Assembly: GCA_002329565.1 (NCBI GenBank)
Contig: DCTM01000030.1
Location: forward strand, 83,422 to 103,486
DNA from: Firmicutes bacterium UBA1440
GTDB taxonomy: Bacteria; Bacillota; Clostridia; Peptostreptococcales; Anaerovoracaceae
DNA: 20,065 nt
Direction: 5' to 3'
Both the position numbers and the translations under genes were made by a program. Below the pieces are notes generated by a model that was not told where the DNA came from, made no database searches, and saw only the letters and a list, made by a program, of their open reading frames with translations. This document shows, piece by piece, positions 1-7,869 of this stretch; position 1 is the first letter of the stretch, and every line of letters starts with the position of its first letter.

Positions 1-9
1 TTTTTTCAT
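1..9 (-). CDS. Start of an off-window gene (first three codons only)
   Basis: On the minus strand an ATG at bases 9-7 is followed by two AAA codons (Met-Lys-Lys) before the window ends. A GAGGAG Shine-Dalgarno motif (complement of 15-20) sits five bases upstream, which is good spacing. The gene lies downstream of the rpe terminator, so it should have its own transcript. The product cannot be identified from three codons. In Bacillus the gene after rpe is thiN, but nothing visible here supports that identity. Confidence 0.45.
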
Positions 10-72
10 ACTCACTCCTCTCGTTTTCCAAAAGATCTCCCATCTCAGGCGTTCCGGCTGCCCGCGAAGTCC

Positions 73-101
73 ATTATCTGTTTGACGTTTAAGTATATGA
101 A
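73..101 (-). promoter_or_regulatory. Candidate sigma-A promoter for the off-window gene
   Basis: Read on the minus strand, TTCATA (96-101) and GATAAT (73-78) are separated by exactly 17 bases, matching the -35 and -10 consensus at 4/6 and 5/6 positions. Initiation would fall near base 66, giving a leader of about 57 bases before the ATG at base 9. No riboswitch fold was recognised in the leader. Confidence 0.35.
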
Positions 102-167
102 AAGTTCCTGTTTTTGGAATTAAAAAAGGAAAAGAGGTCCGATAAATTTTACGCATGCCCTCAGCCA

Positions 168-197
168 CAAAAAACAATCGCCCGCTCGGGCGATTGT
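168..197 (-). terminator. Intrinsic terminator of the queH-to-rpe operon
   Basis: A perfect GC-rich inverted repeat (174-184 with 187-197, core ATCGCCCG/CGGGCGAT) lies 11 bases after the rpe stop codon. On the minus strand it is followed at once by a run of T (A run at 169-174). This is a textbook Rho-independent terminator and marks the end of the long operon. Confidence 0.92.
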
Positions 198-208
198 CTG
201 TAAGCAAT

Positions 209-862
209 TTATTTTAAAATATCTTTAAACTTCCGCGTTTCTTCTGCGATGTCTTCTTTACCGAAGACGGCCGAGCCCGCTACGATGATGTCGACGCCCG
301 CATCCGCAATTGCCTTCACGTTATCGAGGGTTATGCCGCCGTCGATTTCGATGACAAAGGAAAGCCCGCGTTCTTCTCTGACCTTCACGAGTTCAGCGAT
401 CTTATCAAGTGCCGAAGATATGAGCTTTTGCCCTCCGAATCCCGGATTGACGCTCATAATCAGGACAAGGTCCACATCGCCCAATATACAATCGAGCGTA
501 TGCACAGGAGTCGCCGGATTGATGGAAACACCCGCTTTCACTCCGATGGACTTGATGTGCTGCACACTTCTGTGAAGATGTCGACAGGCCTCTTGATGCA
601 CCGTAATAAATTCTGTCTGCGGTGTGACGAATTCGGCCGCATATTTATCGGGATCTTCGATCATCAAATGGACATCGAACGGCAATGCGGTCTTGCCGAC
701 TAATGACTTCATGACCGTCGCGCCGAAGCTGATGTTTGGCACGAAATGGCCATCCATCACATCAACGTGAATTACATCGGCGCCGCCGGCTTCGATGGCT
801 GCGACGTCTGCGCCGAGTCGGGAAAAATCAGCGGACAATATGGACGGTGCGAGTTGTTTCAT
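209..862 (-). CDS. rpe: Ribulose-phosphate 3-epimerase
   Basis: Interconverts D-ribulose 5-phosphate and D-xylulose 5-phosphate in the pentose phosphate pathway; cytosolic TIM barrel. The 217-residue length is normal for the family. Signature motifs are visible: SILSADF at 7-13, HVDVMDG at 32-38, HLMI at 66-69, MSVNPGFGGQ at 136-145 and EIDGGI at 172-177. The expected metal/catalytic residues H32, D34, H66 and D174 are present. The ATG overlaps the rsgA stop codon (ATGA), so translation is probably coupled. It is the last gene of the eleven-gene operon and is followed directly by a strong terminator. The rsgA-rpe order is the usual Firmicutes arrangement. Confidence 0.97.
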   Translation of the reverse strand: MKQLAPSILSADFSRLGADVAAIEAGGADVIHVDVMDGHFVPNISFGATVMKSLVGKTALPFDVHLMIEDPDKYAAEFVTPQTEFITVHQEACRHLHRSVQHIKSIGVKAGVSINPATPVHTLDCILGDVDLVLIMSVNPGFGGQKLISSALDKIAELVKVREERGLSFVIEIDGGITLDNVKAIADAGVDIIVAGSAVFGKEDIAEETRKFKDILK

Positions 863-1749
863 TGGTATTTGTTCCTTTCATTCTCTTGAATCTCCAACAG
901 TTGCGTCACATAAGATTTGTATCGTTCCTTTTGGATGGCGCCGCATGAGACCGCCTCGCGAACAGCGCAGGCCGGCTCGCGCAGGTGCTTACAGTCGTCG
1001 TATCTGCACTTACCCAAGAAGGGCTCAAATTCCGGATACAGATGCTGCAACTCTTGCTCTGTCGATTCTAATATTTCAAATGAGGTGAAGCCCGGTGTAT
1101 CGAAAACCGTACCTCCGTACTCCATCTCGAATATTTCCGCATGGCGCGTTGTGTGCTTGCCGCGACCGGTCTTTTGCGAAATAACGCCGGTCTCCGCATC
1201 TGCTTTGGGGTTGAGCGCATTCAGCAGTGTCGACTTTCCTGCCCCGGAAGGCCCCGCAAATGCGCAGGCCTTACCGCGCATGGCTTCCTTTAGTTCCGCA
1301 AGCCCTGTTTCCGTGACCGCACTGACACAGCACACGGGATAGATGCCTTCGTATATATCACGGATTGCTGCGATATCGATCGGAGAAGCGATGTCGATTT
1401 TGTTTAGGCAAAGGATAACATCGGCATGGTTCTTCTCGGCTGTGACCAAGAATTTGTCGATAATGCGCAGGTTAGGGGTAGGCTCCGCGGCCGCAAAGAC
1501 TGTGACAAAACAGTCGACGTTGGCAATTGCGGGCCTGATAAATATATTCTTGCGTGGCAACTCGATTTCGTAAATCCAAGCGTCACCGTCTTCAAGAAGT
1601 TCAATATGCGCGATATCCCCTACGGTGGGAACGATCCCCTCCTTCTTGAAGATACCGCGAGCCTTGCACTGATAGAGATCATCGCCGGCCTTGACATAGT
1701 AGAAGCCGGCGATGCCTTTAATAATTGTTCCTTTTCGTTTCTCTCTCAT
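859..1749 (-). CDS. rsgA: Ribosome small subunit-dependent GTPase A (RsgA/CpgA)
   Basis: Circularly permuted GTPase that acts in late 30S subunit maturation. From the ATG at 1749 it is 296 residues: an N-terminal OB-fold (about 1-70), then the GTPase motifs in permuted order, NKID (116-119), GPSGAGKST (167-175) and DTPG (217-220), then a C-terminal zinc knuckle with C248, C253, H255 and C261. A TTG one codon upstream is also open, but the ATG forms a TGATG overlap with the prkC stop and has GGAG about ten bases upstream, so I prefer the ATG. In Bacillus the homologue CpgA is a substrate of PrkC, encoded just upstream here, so the adjacency is probably functional. Confidence 0.96.
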   Translation of the reverse strand: MREKRKGTIIKGIAGFYYVKAGDDLYQCKARGIFKKEGIVPTVGDIAHIELLEDGDAWIYEIELPRKNIFIRPAIANVDCFVTVFAAAEPTPNLRIIDKFLVTAEKNHADVILCLNKIDIASPIDIAAIRDIYEGIYPVCCVSAVTETGLAELKEAMRGKACAFAGPSGAGKSTLLNALNPKADAETGVISQKTGRGKHTTRHAEIFEMEYGGTVFDTPGFTSFEILESTEQELQHLYPEFEPFLGKCRYDDCKHLREPACAVREAVSCGAIQKERYKSYVTQLLEIQENERNKYQ

Positions 1750-3689
1750 CAATAGAGTTCTCCGGTATCAAAGTTAACGTTTTTCTTCATATAAATTCGA
1801 TCGTCGAAGATTACCGTCACTGTGCCGGCACCGACACCGCTGAGCATAATCGTATCGGCGGGGTCGTCGCGCAGGCGCTGCACCCGTGTGACTGCGTTGT
1901 GAGTACCGGATTCATCCGAGATCGTCACTGTCACCCAGACGACACTGTTAGGCGCGTCGCTGTAGTTTAGTACGAGCGGGATCTGAGATGAGGTATTGCT
2001 GCCGCGACTGACCTTGAAGTCCACAGTATCGCCTTCCTTGAGCTCCGTACCGGCTGCATGTTGCTGCCACATGACTATATTTTTATTATAGGTGTCACTC
2101 GTGCCGTAGCTCGCCGTTCCCGGTTTTAAGCCCGCCTTTTCAAGCGCCTCCTTTGCTTCGTCGACGGTCATACCTACGATTTTCGGTACTACGCCGGCTT
2201 TAACGTCGGATCCCGAGCTGACGACGATTCTCACTCGTGTGCCCGGGGAGGCTTCATCTCCGCCATTCGGGCTCTGGCTGATTACGATATCCTTCGGCAG
2301 GGAGCTGGCTTCACTCGTAACTTCGCCGAGTGAGAATCCGTACTTTTCCAAAACCTTTACGGCACTTTCAAAGTCTTTTCCCTCAACATTCGGAACGGTG
2401 CCCTCCTTCATCCCCTTGCTGATGCTGACACGAATCGTGCTGCCCTTCTTGATCGAGCTTCCTCCCGGCGGGCTCTGGGATGCTATCTCACCTTCATCAT
2501 AGTCATAACTGTAAACCCGGTCCTCTTCTTCGATGACCAGATCATATTTGGCAACCGCCTCCTCTGCCTCTTCGAGAGTCATCCCCTTTAAATCCGGTGC
2601 TTCTATCGACTTGCCGCCGAACGATAATCCGAGAAGTTCGCTCGAAATAAAATAGCTTAAAGGGATTGCCAGGACAAGAGCCGCCACAATGGCAAGAACA
2701 GTCTTTTTATTCATCGGCTTTTTCTTCTTGCCCTTTTTCTTTTTACTTTCCTCAGCTGTCAGCTCTTTGTCTTCATAATGAAGCACGACAGCGTGTTCTG
2801 CCATATCGTCTTCGTTATTTTCGTAATGTTCCGCCGTTCCCGTCGGCACAGCGGCATTGCTCATATTAATCGCAAATTCCGCATCCTCAAGCGCCCGAAG
2901 CATATCGTCGGCCGAGGCATATCTGTTGACTTGAATCTTATCGGTAGCCTTCATAACGACTGCTTCGATCTCGGGCGGTATCCCATGCGCAATCTTCGAC
3001 GGAGGCATCATCGGTTCGTTAATGTGTTTGAGTGCGACCGCAACAGGGTTCTCCGCATCGAAGGGCACCCGGCCTGTGAGCATTTCGTAGAGAACGATAC
3101 CCAGGGAATAGATGTCCGACTTTTCATCGACATACGCACCTCTGGCCTGTTCCGGCGAGAAATAGTGCACCGAGCCCATCACCGTACCCGTGCTCTCCAC
3201 AATGGTTGAGGAATTCAAGGCGCGTGCAATACCGAAATCGGTGATCTTCGCCGTACCGGTCTGAGTAATCAAAATATTGTGCGGCTTTACATCCCGGTGA
3301 ATAATGTGGTTTTTGTGCGCAAAGGAGAGTGCCGAAGCGATCTGCTTGCAGATTTCAACGGACCGCCTCCATCCCAAGCCACCGTTTTCTCGGATCATAT
3401 CGCTTAGGATATCTCCCTCGATCAACTCCATGACTATGTAATGGATGTTTCCCTCCCGGCCTACATCGTAAACGTTAACGATATTCGGATGAGAAAGGCT
3501 GGCCGCTGACTGTGACTCCCTTCTGAAATTTTCAATAAACTTCAAGTCCTTAGCGAACTGAGGTTTTAAAATTTTAATTGCCACGTAACGGTTGAGCAGT
3601 CTGTCTCTGGCCTTGTAGACCACAGCCATGCCCCCGTCACCGATTTTATCAAGCAATTCATATCGTCCCGCAAGTAGCCTGCTGCTCAT
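1749..3689 (-). CDS. prkC: PASTA-domain Ser/Thr protein kinase (PrkC/Stk1 family)
   Basis: Membrane-anchored eukaryotic-type kinase thought to sense muropeptides or lipid II. The kinase domain covers about residues 10-270, with a glycine-rich loop, Lys39 in VAIKI, HRDVKPHN (catalytic D133) and DFG (151-153). It is followed by an acidic linker, a lysine-rich cytoplasmic stretch (316-329) and one transmembrane helix (about 330-350). Outside are three PASTA repeats (about 361-426, 429-494, 498-564) and a C-terminal beta-rich tail (570-646). The start has GGGGGAG eight bases upstream. The matching phosphatase is 15 bases upstream and rsgA overlaps the 3' end by one base. The 646-residue length and layout are typical of Firmicutes PrkC/Stk1. 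Confidence 0.96.
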   Translation of the reverse strand: MSSRLLAGRYELLDKIGDGGMAVVYKARDRLLNRYVAIKILKPQFAKDLKFIENFRRESQSAASLSHPNIVNVYDVGREGNIHYIVMELIEGDILSDMIRENGGLGWRRSVEICKQIASALSFAHKNHIIHRDVKPHNILITQTGTAKITDFGIARALNSSTIVESTGTVMGSVHYFSPEQARGAYVDEKSDIYSLGIVLYEMLTGRVPFDAENPVAVALKHINEPMMPPSKIAHGIPPEIEAVVMKATDKIQVNRYASADDMLRALEDAEFAINMSNAAVPTGTAEHYENNEDDMAEHAVVLHYEDKELTAEESKKKKGKKKKPMNKKTVLAIVAALVLAIPLSYFISSELLGLSFGGKSIEAPDLKGMTLEEAEEAVAKYDLVIEEEDRVYSYDYDEGEIASQSPPGGSSIKKGSTIRVSISKGMKEGTVPNVEGKDFESAVKVLEKYGFSLGEVTSEASSLPKDIVISQSPNGGDEASPGTRVRIVVSSGSDVKAGVVPKIVGMTVDEAKEALEKAGLKPGTASYGTSDTYNKNIVMWQQHAAGTELKEGDTVDFKVSRGSNTSSQIPLVLNYSDAPNSVVWVTVTISDESGTHNAVTRVQRLRDDPADTIMLSGVGAGTVTVIFDDRIYMKKNVNFDTGELY

Positions 3690-3704
3690 CGATATCGCTC
3701 CCCC

Positions 3705-4433
3705 TTAAATCTTCAAACAAACTAAAGTAATATTATCGCGGCCGCCGCTGCGATTGGCTTTATCAACCAATGCGTTGGCAATTTCCTGCATAGTGCCCGG
3801 TCCCGTAAGGAGAGTTGTAATCGTCTCCTCCGATACCTCGCTGTAGAGCCCGTCCGTGCAAAGCAGGAGCACATCTCCGCTTTGAATATCGACGCGGAAA
3901 AAATCCGGTTCTATGACGGCATCGCCGCCTACCGCTCGCGTGATCATATTTTTCTGAGGATGGTTCCTGGCCTCCTCCTCTGTGATTATGCCCTGTTCCA
4001 GGAGGATGTTCACATAGGTGTGATCGACCGTCACGCAACTGAGCTTACGATCTCTGCATATGTATGCACGGCTGTCTCCCACATTTACAATGTAGGCTGA
4101 ATCTTCCGTTACGTAAGCAATCAGCGCAGTAGTGGCCATGCCGAGGTTCTCAGGATGCTTGTGCGCAAACGTATAGACCTGTTTATTCGCCAGCTCCATG
4201 CAGGCTATGAAATATTCCTTCAGTTTGCTTTCTTCTTTTATATCTTGGATCGGATTTTCTCTGATATATGCGGCAATACATGCAACAGCAGTTCTTGAGG
4301 CTATCTCTCCTCCTTTGTTTCCGCCTACGCCGTCGGCTACGATGTAAACTTGTTCGGAGGGTACAATAAAGTAAGCGTCTTCATTGTTGACACGCTTTAC
4401 GCCCTTATTGCTTTTAAAACCTACTTGAATCAT
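3705..4433 (-). CDS. stp: PP2C-family Ser/Thr protein phosphatase (Stp1/PrpC)
   Basis: Cytosolic metal-dependent phosphatase that reverses phosphorylation by the adjacent PASTA kinase. All bacterial PP2C motifs are present in its 242 residues: NNED (metal ligand D19), VADGVGG (D34, G35), VGDSRAY near the middle, CTDGL (D194) and GGRDN (D233, N234) near the end. Its ATG overlaps the rsmB stop by one base (TAATG), with a modest AAGGAAG ribosome binding site upstream. The order rsmB, then phosphatase, then kinase is conserved in Firmicutes, although Bacillus usually has rlmN between rsmB and the phosphatase and it is absent here. Confidence 0.96.
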   Translation of the reverse strand: MIQVGFKSNKGVKRVNNEDAYFIVPSEQVYIVADGVGGNKGGEIASRTAVACIAAYIRENPIQDIKEESKLKEYFIACMELANKQVYTFAHKHPENLGMATTALIAYVTEDSAYIVNVGDSRAYICRDRKLSCVTVDHTYVNILLEQGIITEEEARNHPQKNMITRAVGGDAVIEPDFFRVDIQSGDVLLLCTDGLYSEVSEETITTLLTGPGTMQEIANALVDKANRSGGRDNITLVCLKI

Positions 4434-5722
4434 TACAGAATTTCTTCCTTTTGCATCTTGCAGATAAAGAATCCATCGGTATCGTTCACGTTTGGCAGAA
4501 GCTGAATAGCCTCTATCTTCTTGAAATCGGTACTTGTACGGAGGAATTCTTCGACTACATCCTGATTTTCAGCTTTGTTGATGGTGCATGTGCTGTATAT
4601 CAGCACTCCACCCGGTTTTACATAACGTGCGGAGGACTTGAGGATTGTAAGCTGTTTCTTCGGCAGCATCTCTATCTCCGTGCTCTTGTTCTTGTACTTT
4701 ATCTCAGGTTTTCTTCTGACCACGCCGAGACCCGAGCAAGGTGCATCTACGAGCACTCTGTCCGCCTTTTCAATCAAATCATTGTCCACTTTGGTCGCAT
4801 CCCAAGTCTTAGTAATGATATTCTTTACGCCCAATCTCTTCGCTTCACTGTCGATGATGCCGAGCTTTCTCTTATAAATATCCATGGCGATGATCTGTCC
4901 GGTATTGTTCATTCTCTCTGCTATTGCCAGTGTCTTGCCACCCGGTGCGGCACATACATCGACGATGGTGTCACCGTGTTTCGGCTCGAGCATTACGGAC
5001 ACCAACATAGAGGCCTCATCCTGTACGGAGAACATTCCCTCTTGATAGAGATTGCTTTCCAACAAACCGGAGCCCTTGACATGCAGTGCGTTTTCACAGA
5101 GCTTGCCCTGCTTAACTTCAAAACCCTTTTCCTCAAGCAGTCTGATCAAATCGGGTTTCATGATTCTGAGCCAGTTGAGTCTGATTGTAAGATCCGGTGT
5201 CTTGTTTCCGGCTGCAAGCAGCTCCTCTACGAAAGTAACGTCGTACTCCTTGAGCCATGTCTCGATAATCCAAGGGCTGTAAGAATATTTTACGGAAAGA
5301 TACTTAACTTCGTCTTCCTCTCTGTCAGGAAGCTGCAGAGAATATCTGTCGTTGATATAGGAACGAAGAGTTGCGTTGATAAAGCCCTCTCTGCCTCTGC
5401 TGAAGCGTTTCGCCAATGACACGCTCTCATTTACCGCGGCATATTCGGGAATCGAATTCATATAGCCAAGCTGATAGATGCCCATGCGCAGAATCGTCAA
5501 ATCCGACAATTTAATGCTGTCGATTCCTTTTGTCACCAGTTTGTCGATGATGTAGTCAAGTAATAGCTTATTCTTCAAAACTCCGTAAACCATTTCTCTG
5601 ACCAGAGCCGGCGAACTCGGTTTTCCCAAGATGATGTTATGATTCAATGCTATATTGGAATAAGCGGATTTCACCTCAACATCCATCAACGTATTGTACG
5701 CGGTCTTTCTGTTTGCGTCCAT
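4433..5722 (-). CDS. rsmB: 16S rRNA (cytosine(967)-C(5))-methyltransferase RsmB
   Basis: SAM-dependent m5C methyltransferase of the RsmB/Fmu family that modifies 16S rRNA. The 429-residue protein has an N-terminal NusB-like RNA-binding domain (about 1-135) and a C-terminal Rossmann methyltransferase domain. Visible motifs are the SAM-binding CAAPGGKT at 257-264, DAPCSG at 326-331 (C329 releases product) and YSTCT at 376-380 (C379 is the expected nucleophile). A perfect AGGAGG ribosome binding site (complement of 5733-5738) lies inside the 3' end of the upstream peptidase gene. The start codon is one base beyond that gene's stop, so the pair is tightly linked. Confidence 0.96.
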   Translation of the reverse strand: MDANRKTAYNTLMDVEVKSAYSNIALNHNIILGKPSSPALVREMVYGVLKNKLLLDYIIDKLVTKGIDSIKLSDLTILRMGIYQLGYMNSIPEYAAVNESVSLAKRFSRGREGFINATLRSYINDRYSLQLPDREEDEVKYLSVKYSYSPWIIETWLKEYDVTFVEELLAAGNKTPDLTIRLNWLRIMKPDLIRLLEEKGFEVKQGKLCENALHVKGSGLLESNLYQEGMFSVQDEASMLVSVMLEPKHGDTIVDVCAAPGGKTLAIAERMNNTGQIIAMDIYKRKLGIIDSEAKRLGVKNIITKTWDATKVDNDLIEKADRVLVDAPCSGLGVVRRKPEIKYKNKSTEIEMLPKKQLTILKSSARYVKPGGVLIYSTCTINKAENQDVVEEFLRTSTDFKKIEAIQLLPNVNDTDGFFICKMQKEEIL

Positions 5723-5723
5723 T

Positions 5724-6416
5724 TTAACTGTCCCTCCTTAAAATTAATATTCTGATAAGATTTGCAATAGCCATCGCCAAAGCGGCAATATATGTCATTG
5801 CTGCAGCGGAAAGCACCTTTTTGCTGCCTGCAACTTCATCCGGATAGATAATTCTGAGCGCTTGCATCTGGTCAACAGCCCTACTGCTGGCGTTCAACTC
5901 GACCGGCAGCGTCACCGCGTGGAATAATACAACACCCAGGAAAAACAGCACGCCCAAATTAAACAACAAGTCTCCGCTCGGAGAGCTTGCACCGACGATA
6001 AGTCCAATGATCAATAACGGCCACGACAATGTGGATGCAATGTTAACGACCGGAACCATAGCATTTCGGATGCTTAGCGGGGAATAGCCTGTGTTATGCT
6101 GAATCGCATGTCCTGACTCGTGGGCAGCGATGCTGATCGCAGCCACGCTCGCCGTCTTGTAGACCTCCGGCGATAGCCTCATCACCCTCTTGGACGGACC
6201 ATAGTGATCGGACAGCTTGCCCGACGTAATCTCAATCGGCACGCTTTGCATGCCGTTGTTGTCCAGAATCATCCTTGCGGCTTGCGCTCCCGTCATGCGC
6301 GTACGGTTCGCAACCTTTGCGTACCTGTTGTACGCCGAATTGACCTTCGCCTGTGCGTAAAACGCGAATATGATGGCCGGAATGAGCAAGATATATGTCC
6401 AATCGTAAATATACAT
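5724..6416 (-). CDS. Membrane zinc metallopeptidase (YugP-like, neutral zinc metallopeptidase family)
   Basis: Predicted integral-membrane protease of 230 residues. The HESGH motif at 99-103 fits HExxH zinc binding, and a Glu in PVELNAS (E173) is a candidate third ligand. Hydrophobic segments are at about 5-22, 125-145, 150-172 and 203-227. Similar proteins (YugP family) often sit in Clostridia operons next to fmt and rsmB; their substrates are not well established. The start has AGGAGG upstream, and the gene is four bases from fmt and one base from rsmB. Family assignment is firm from the motif and topology, but the physiological role is unknown. Confidence 0.9.
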   Translation of the reverse strand: MYIYDWTYILLIPAIIFAFYAQAKVNSAYNRYAKVANRTRMTGAQAARMILDNNGMQSVPIEITSGKLSDHYGPSKRVMRLSPEVYKTASVAAISIAAHESGHAIQHNTGYSPLSIRNAMVPVVNIASTLSWPLLIIGLIVGASSPSGDLLFNLGVLFFLGVVLFHAVTLPVELNASSRAVDQMQALRIIYPDEVAGSKKVLSAAAMTYIAALAMAIANLIRILILRRDS

Positions 6417-6420
6417 AATA

Positions 6421-7362
6421 TTAACCTCCTATCTTACCGAAACGGACCCCTTCCGTCAGTTTATACCCTCTTAAAAAATCTGCTGTCGCCATACGTTTCT
6501 TGCCCGGAACCTGCACGACCTCAGCGACAAGAATACCGCCCCCTGCGGAAATTTCTATTCCTTTTTCGCTTACGGCCTCCACCGTACCCGGCGGCAGATC
6601 GCTTTTCTTATTTGATACCTCGGCTTTCCATATTTTAAACGGTTCTCCGTTAAGATATGTATATGCCCCCGGCCACGGGTCGAATGCCCTTATCCTTCTC
6701 TCCGTTTCAACAGGTGTTTTACCGAAGTCGATTTCTCCGTCCTTTTTGGAAATGATACCTGAATGTGTAGCAAGCGCATCGTCCTGCGGGACAGCCTTTT
6801 CTCGCCAATTTTCAATGGAATTCATCTCTTCGACGAGCAGGCTCGCACCCAAGATGGACAATTCCTCCATGAGCATTGCACAAGTTTTGCGTCCGACCGG
6901 CGTTTCCGCTTTGGCTATAACAGCACCCTTGTCAAGCCCCTCCTCGACATACATCAGAGTTACTCCGGTGGTCACATCGCCAGCGAGTATAGCACTCTGC
7001 ACCGGAGAGGCGCCTCTGTGACGCGGAAGCAGTGACCCGTGGATATTGACAGTTCCGTACTTAGGTATATCCAAATATTCAACAGGGATAATTTTCCCGT
7101 AAGCGGCCACGACGGTCAGGTCGGGCTCATATGCTTTGAATAATTGCAACAAGATGTTGTTTTGCCGCAACGAATCCGGTTGCAGAACCCTTAGACCATG
7201 TTTTAGCGCCGTTTCCTTTACCGGCGTAGGCTGCAATTTTTTACCTCGATCCTTGGCCCTGTCAGGCTGAGAAATGACATAACCGACATCATGACCTGCC
7301 TGTACCAGTGCTTCCAATGCCTGCGAAGCGAATTCCGGAGTGCCCATAAATATCACTTTCAT
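6421..7362 (-). CDS. fmt: Methionyl-tRNA formyltransferase
   Basis: Transfers a formyl group from 10-formyl-tetrahydrofolate to initiator Met-tRNA. The 313-residue length equals the family norm. It opens with FMGTPEFA (5-12) and has SQPDR (31-35). The catalytic region shows NIHGSLLPRHRGASP (106-120) with N106 and H108, and EGLDKG with D144. The C-terminal part fits the OB-like tRNA-binding domain. GAGGA lies upstream of the ATG. It starts three bases after the def stop; the def-fmt pair creates and later removes the N-terminal formyl group, which explains their linkage. Confidence 0.97.
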   Translation of the reverse strand: MKVIFMGTPEFASQALEALVQAGHDVGYVISQPDRAKDRGKKLQPTPVKETALKHGLRVLQPDSLRQNNILLQLFKAYEPDLTVVAAYGKIIPVEYLDIPKYGTVNIHGSLLPRHRGASPVQSAILAGDVTTGVTLMYVEEGLDKGAVIAKAETPVGRKTCAMLMEELSILGASLLVEEMNSIENWREKAVPQDDALATHSGIISKKDGEIDFGKTPVETERRIRAFDPWPGAYTYLNGEPFKIWKAEVSNKKSDLPPGTVEAVSEKGIEISAGGGILVAEVVQVPGKKRMATADFLRGYKLTEGVRFGKIGG

Positions 7363-7365
7363 CTG

Positions 7366-7836
7366 TTATTCCTCTTCCATAACAATCTCATGCACGTCTT
7401 CGGCCTTATCGATGTAAAGAATGCCGTCGAGGTGATCGTACTCATGGCACATAGCCACCGCAAGAAAGTCTTCGGCTTCGATAATCTGCTCCTCACCGTT
7501 CCTGTCAAGTGCCTTGATTTTGATACGCTGCGGCCTCGACACTGTACCGCTGTAGTTCGGCACGGAGAGGCAGCCTTCTTCGCCTTCCTGCTCACCCTCA
7601 GTCTCAATGATTTCAGGGTTGATAACGTAATATATCTCATCGGGCTCCGTGGAGACAACGAACATCCGCCTGAGCATACCGATTTGTGGCGCAGCCAAGC
7701 CGACGCCGCTTGCGTCGTGCATTGTGTCTACCATATCATCGAGGATCATCCGAATTTTGTCATCGACCTTTTCCACCGGTCGACATTTCTTACGCAAAAT
7801 CGGATCTCCCTCCAAAACAATATTCCTCAGTGCCAT
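7366..7836 (-). CDS. def: Peptide deformylase
   Basis: Removes the N-formyl group from nascent proteins. From the ATG at 7836 it is 156 residues with all three family motifs: GVGLAAPQ (44-51), EEGCLSVP (86-93) and HEYDHLDG (131-138). The metal ligands are C89, H131 and H135, and E132 is the catalytic base. The frame is open for ten more codons upstream, but the preferred ATG has GGAGGAG about seven bases before it and opens with the usual ALRNIV-type N-terminus. With this start the gap from the priA stop is 33 bases. The short length fits the type 1 or type 3 (non-Bacillus-long) class. Confidence 0.96.
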   Translation of the reverse strand: MALRNIVLEGDPILRKKCRPVEKVDDKIRMILDDMVDTMHDASGVGLAAPQIGMLRRMFVVSTEPDEIYYVINPEIIETEGEQEGEEGCLSVPNYSGTVSRPQRIKIKALDRNGEEQIIEAEDFLAVAMCHEYDHLDGILYIDKAEDVHEIVMEEE

Positions 7837-7869
7837 CTTTTCTCTCCTCCATTTGCAAAAATACACATA

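Noticed and set aside
10..168. Riboswitch or T-box leader before the off-window gene
   Set aside because: A CTGAGA string recalls the TPP riboswitch, but the other conserved thi-box elements are absent and no T-box motif is present.
4451..5419. Plus-strand open frame of about 320 codons opposite rsmB
   Set aside because: Antisense shadow of a conserved methyltransferase gene; no motif and no ribosome binding site.
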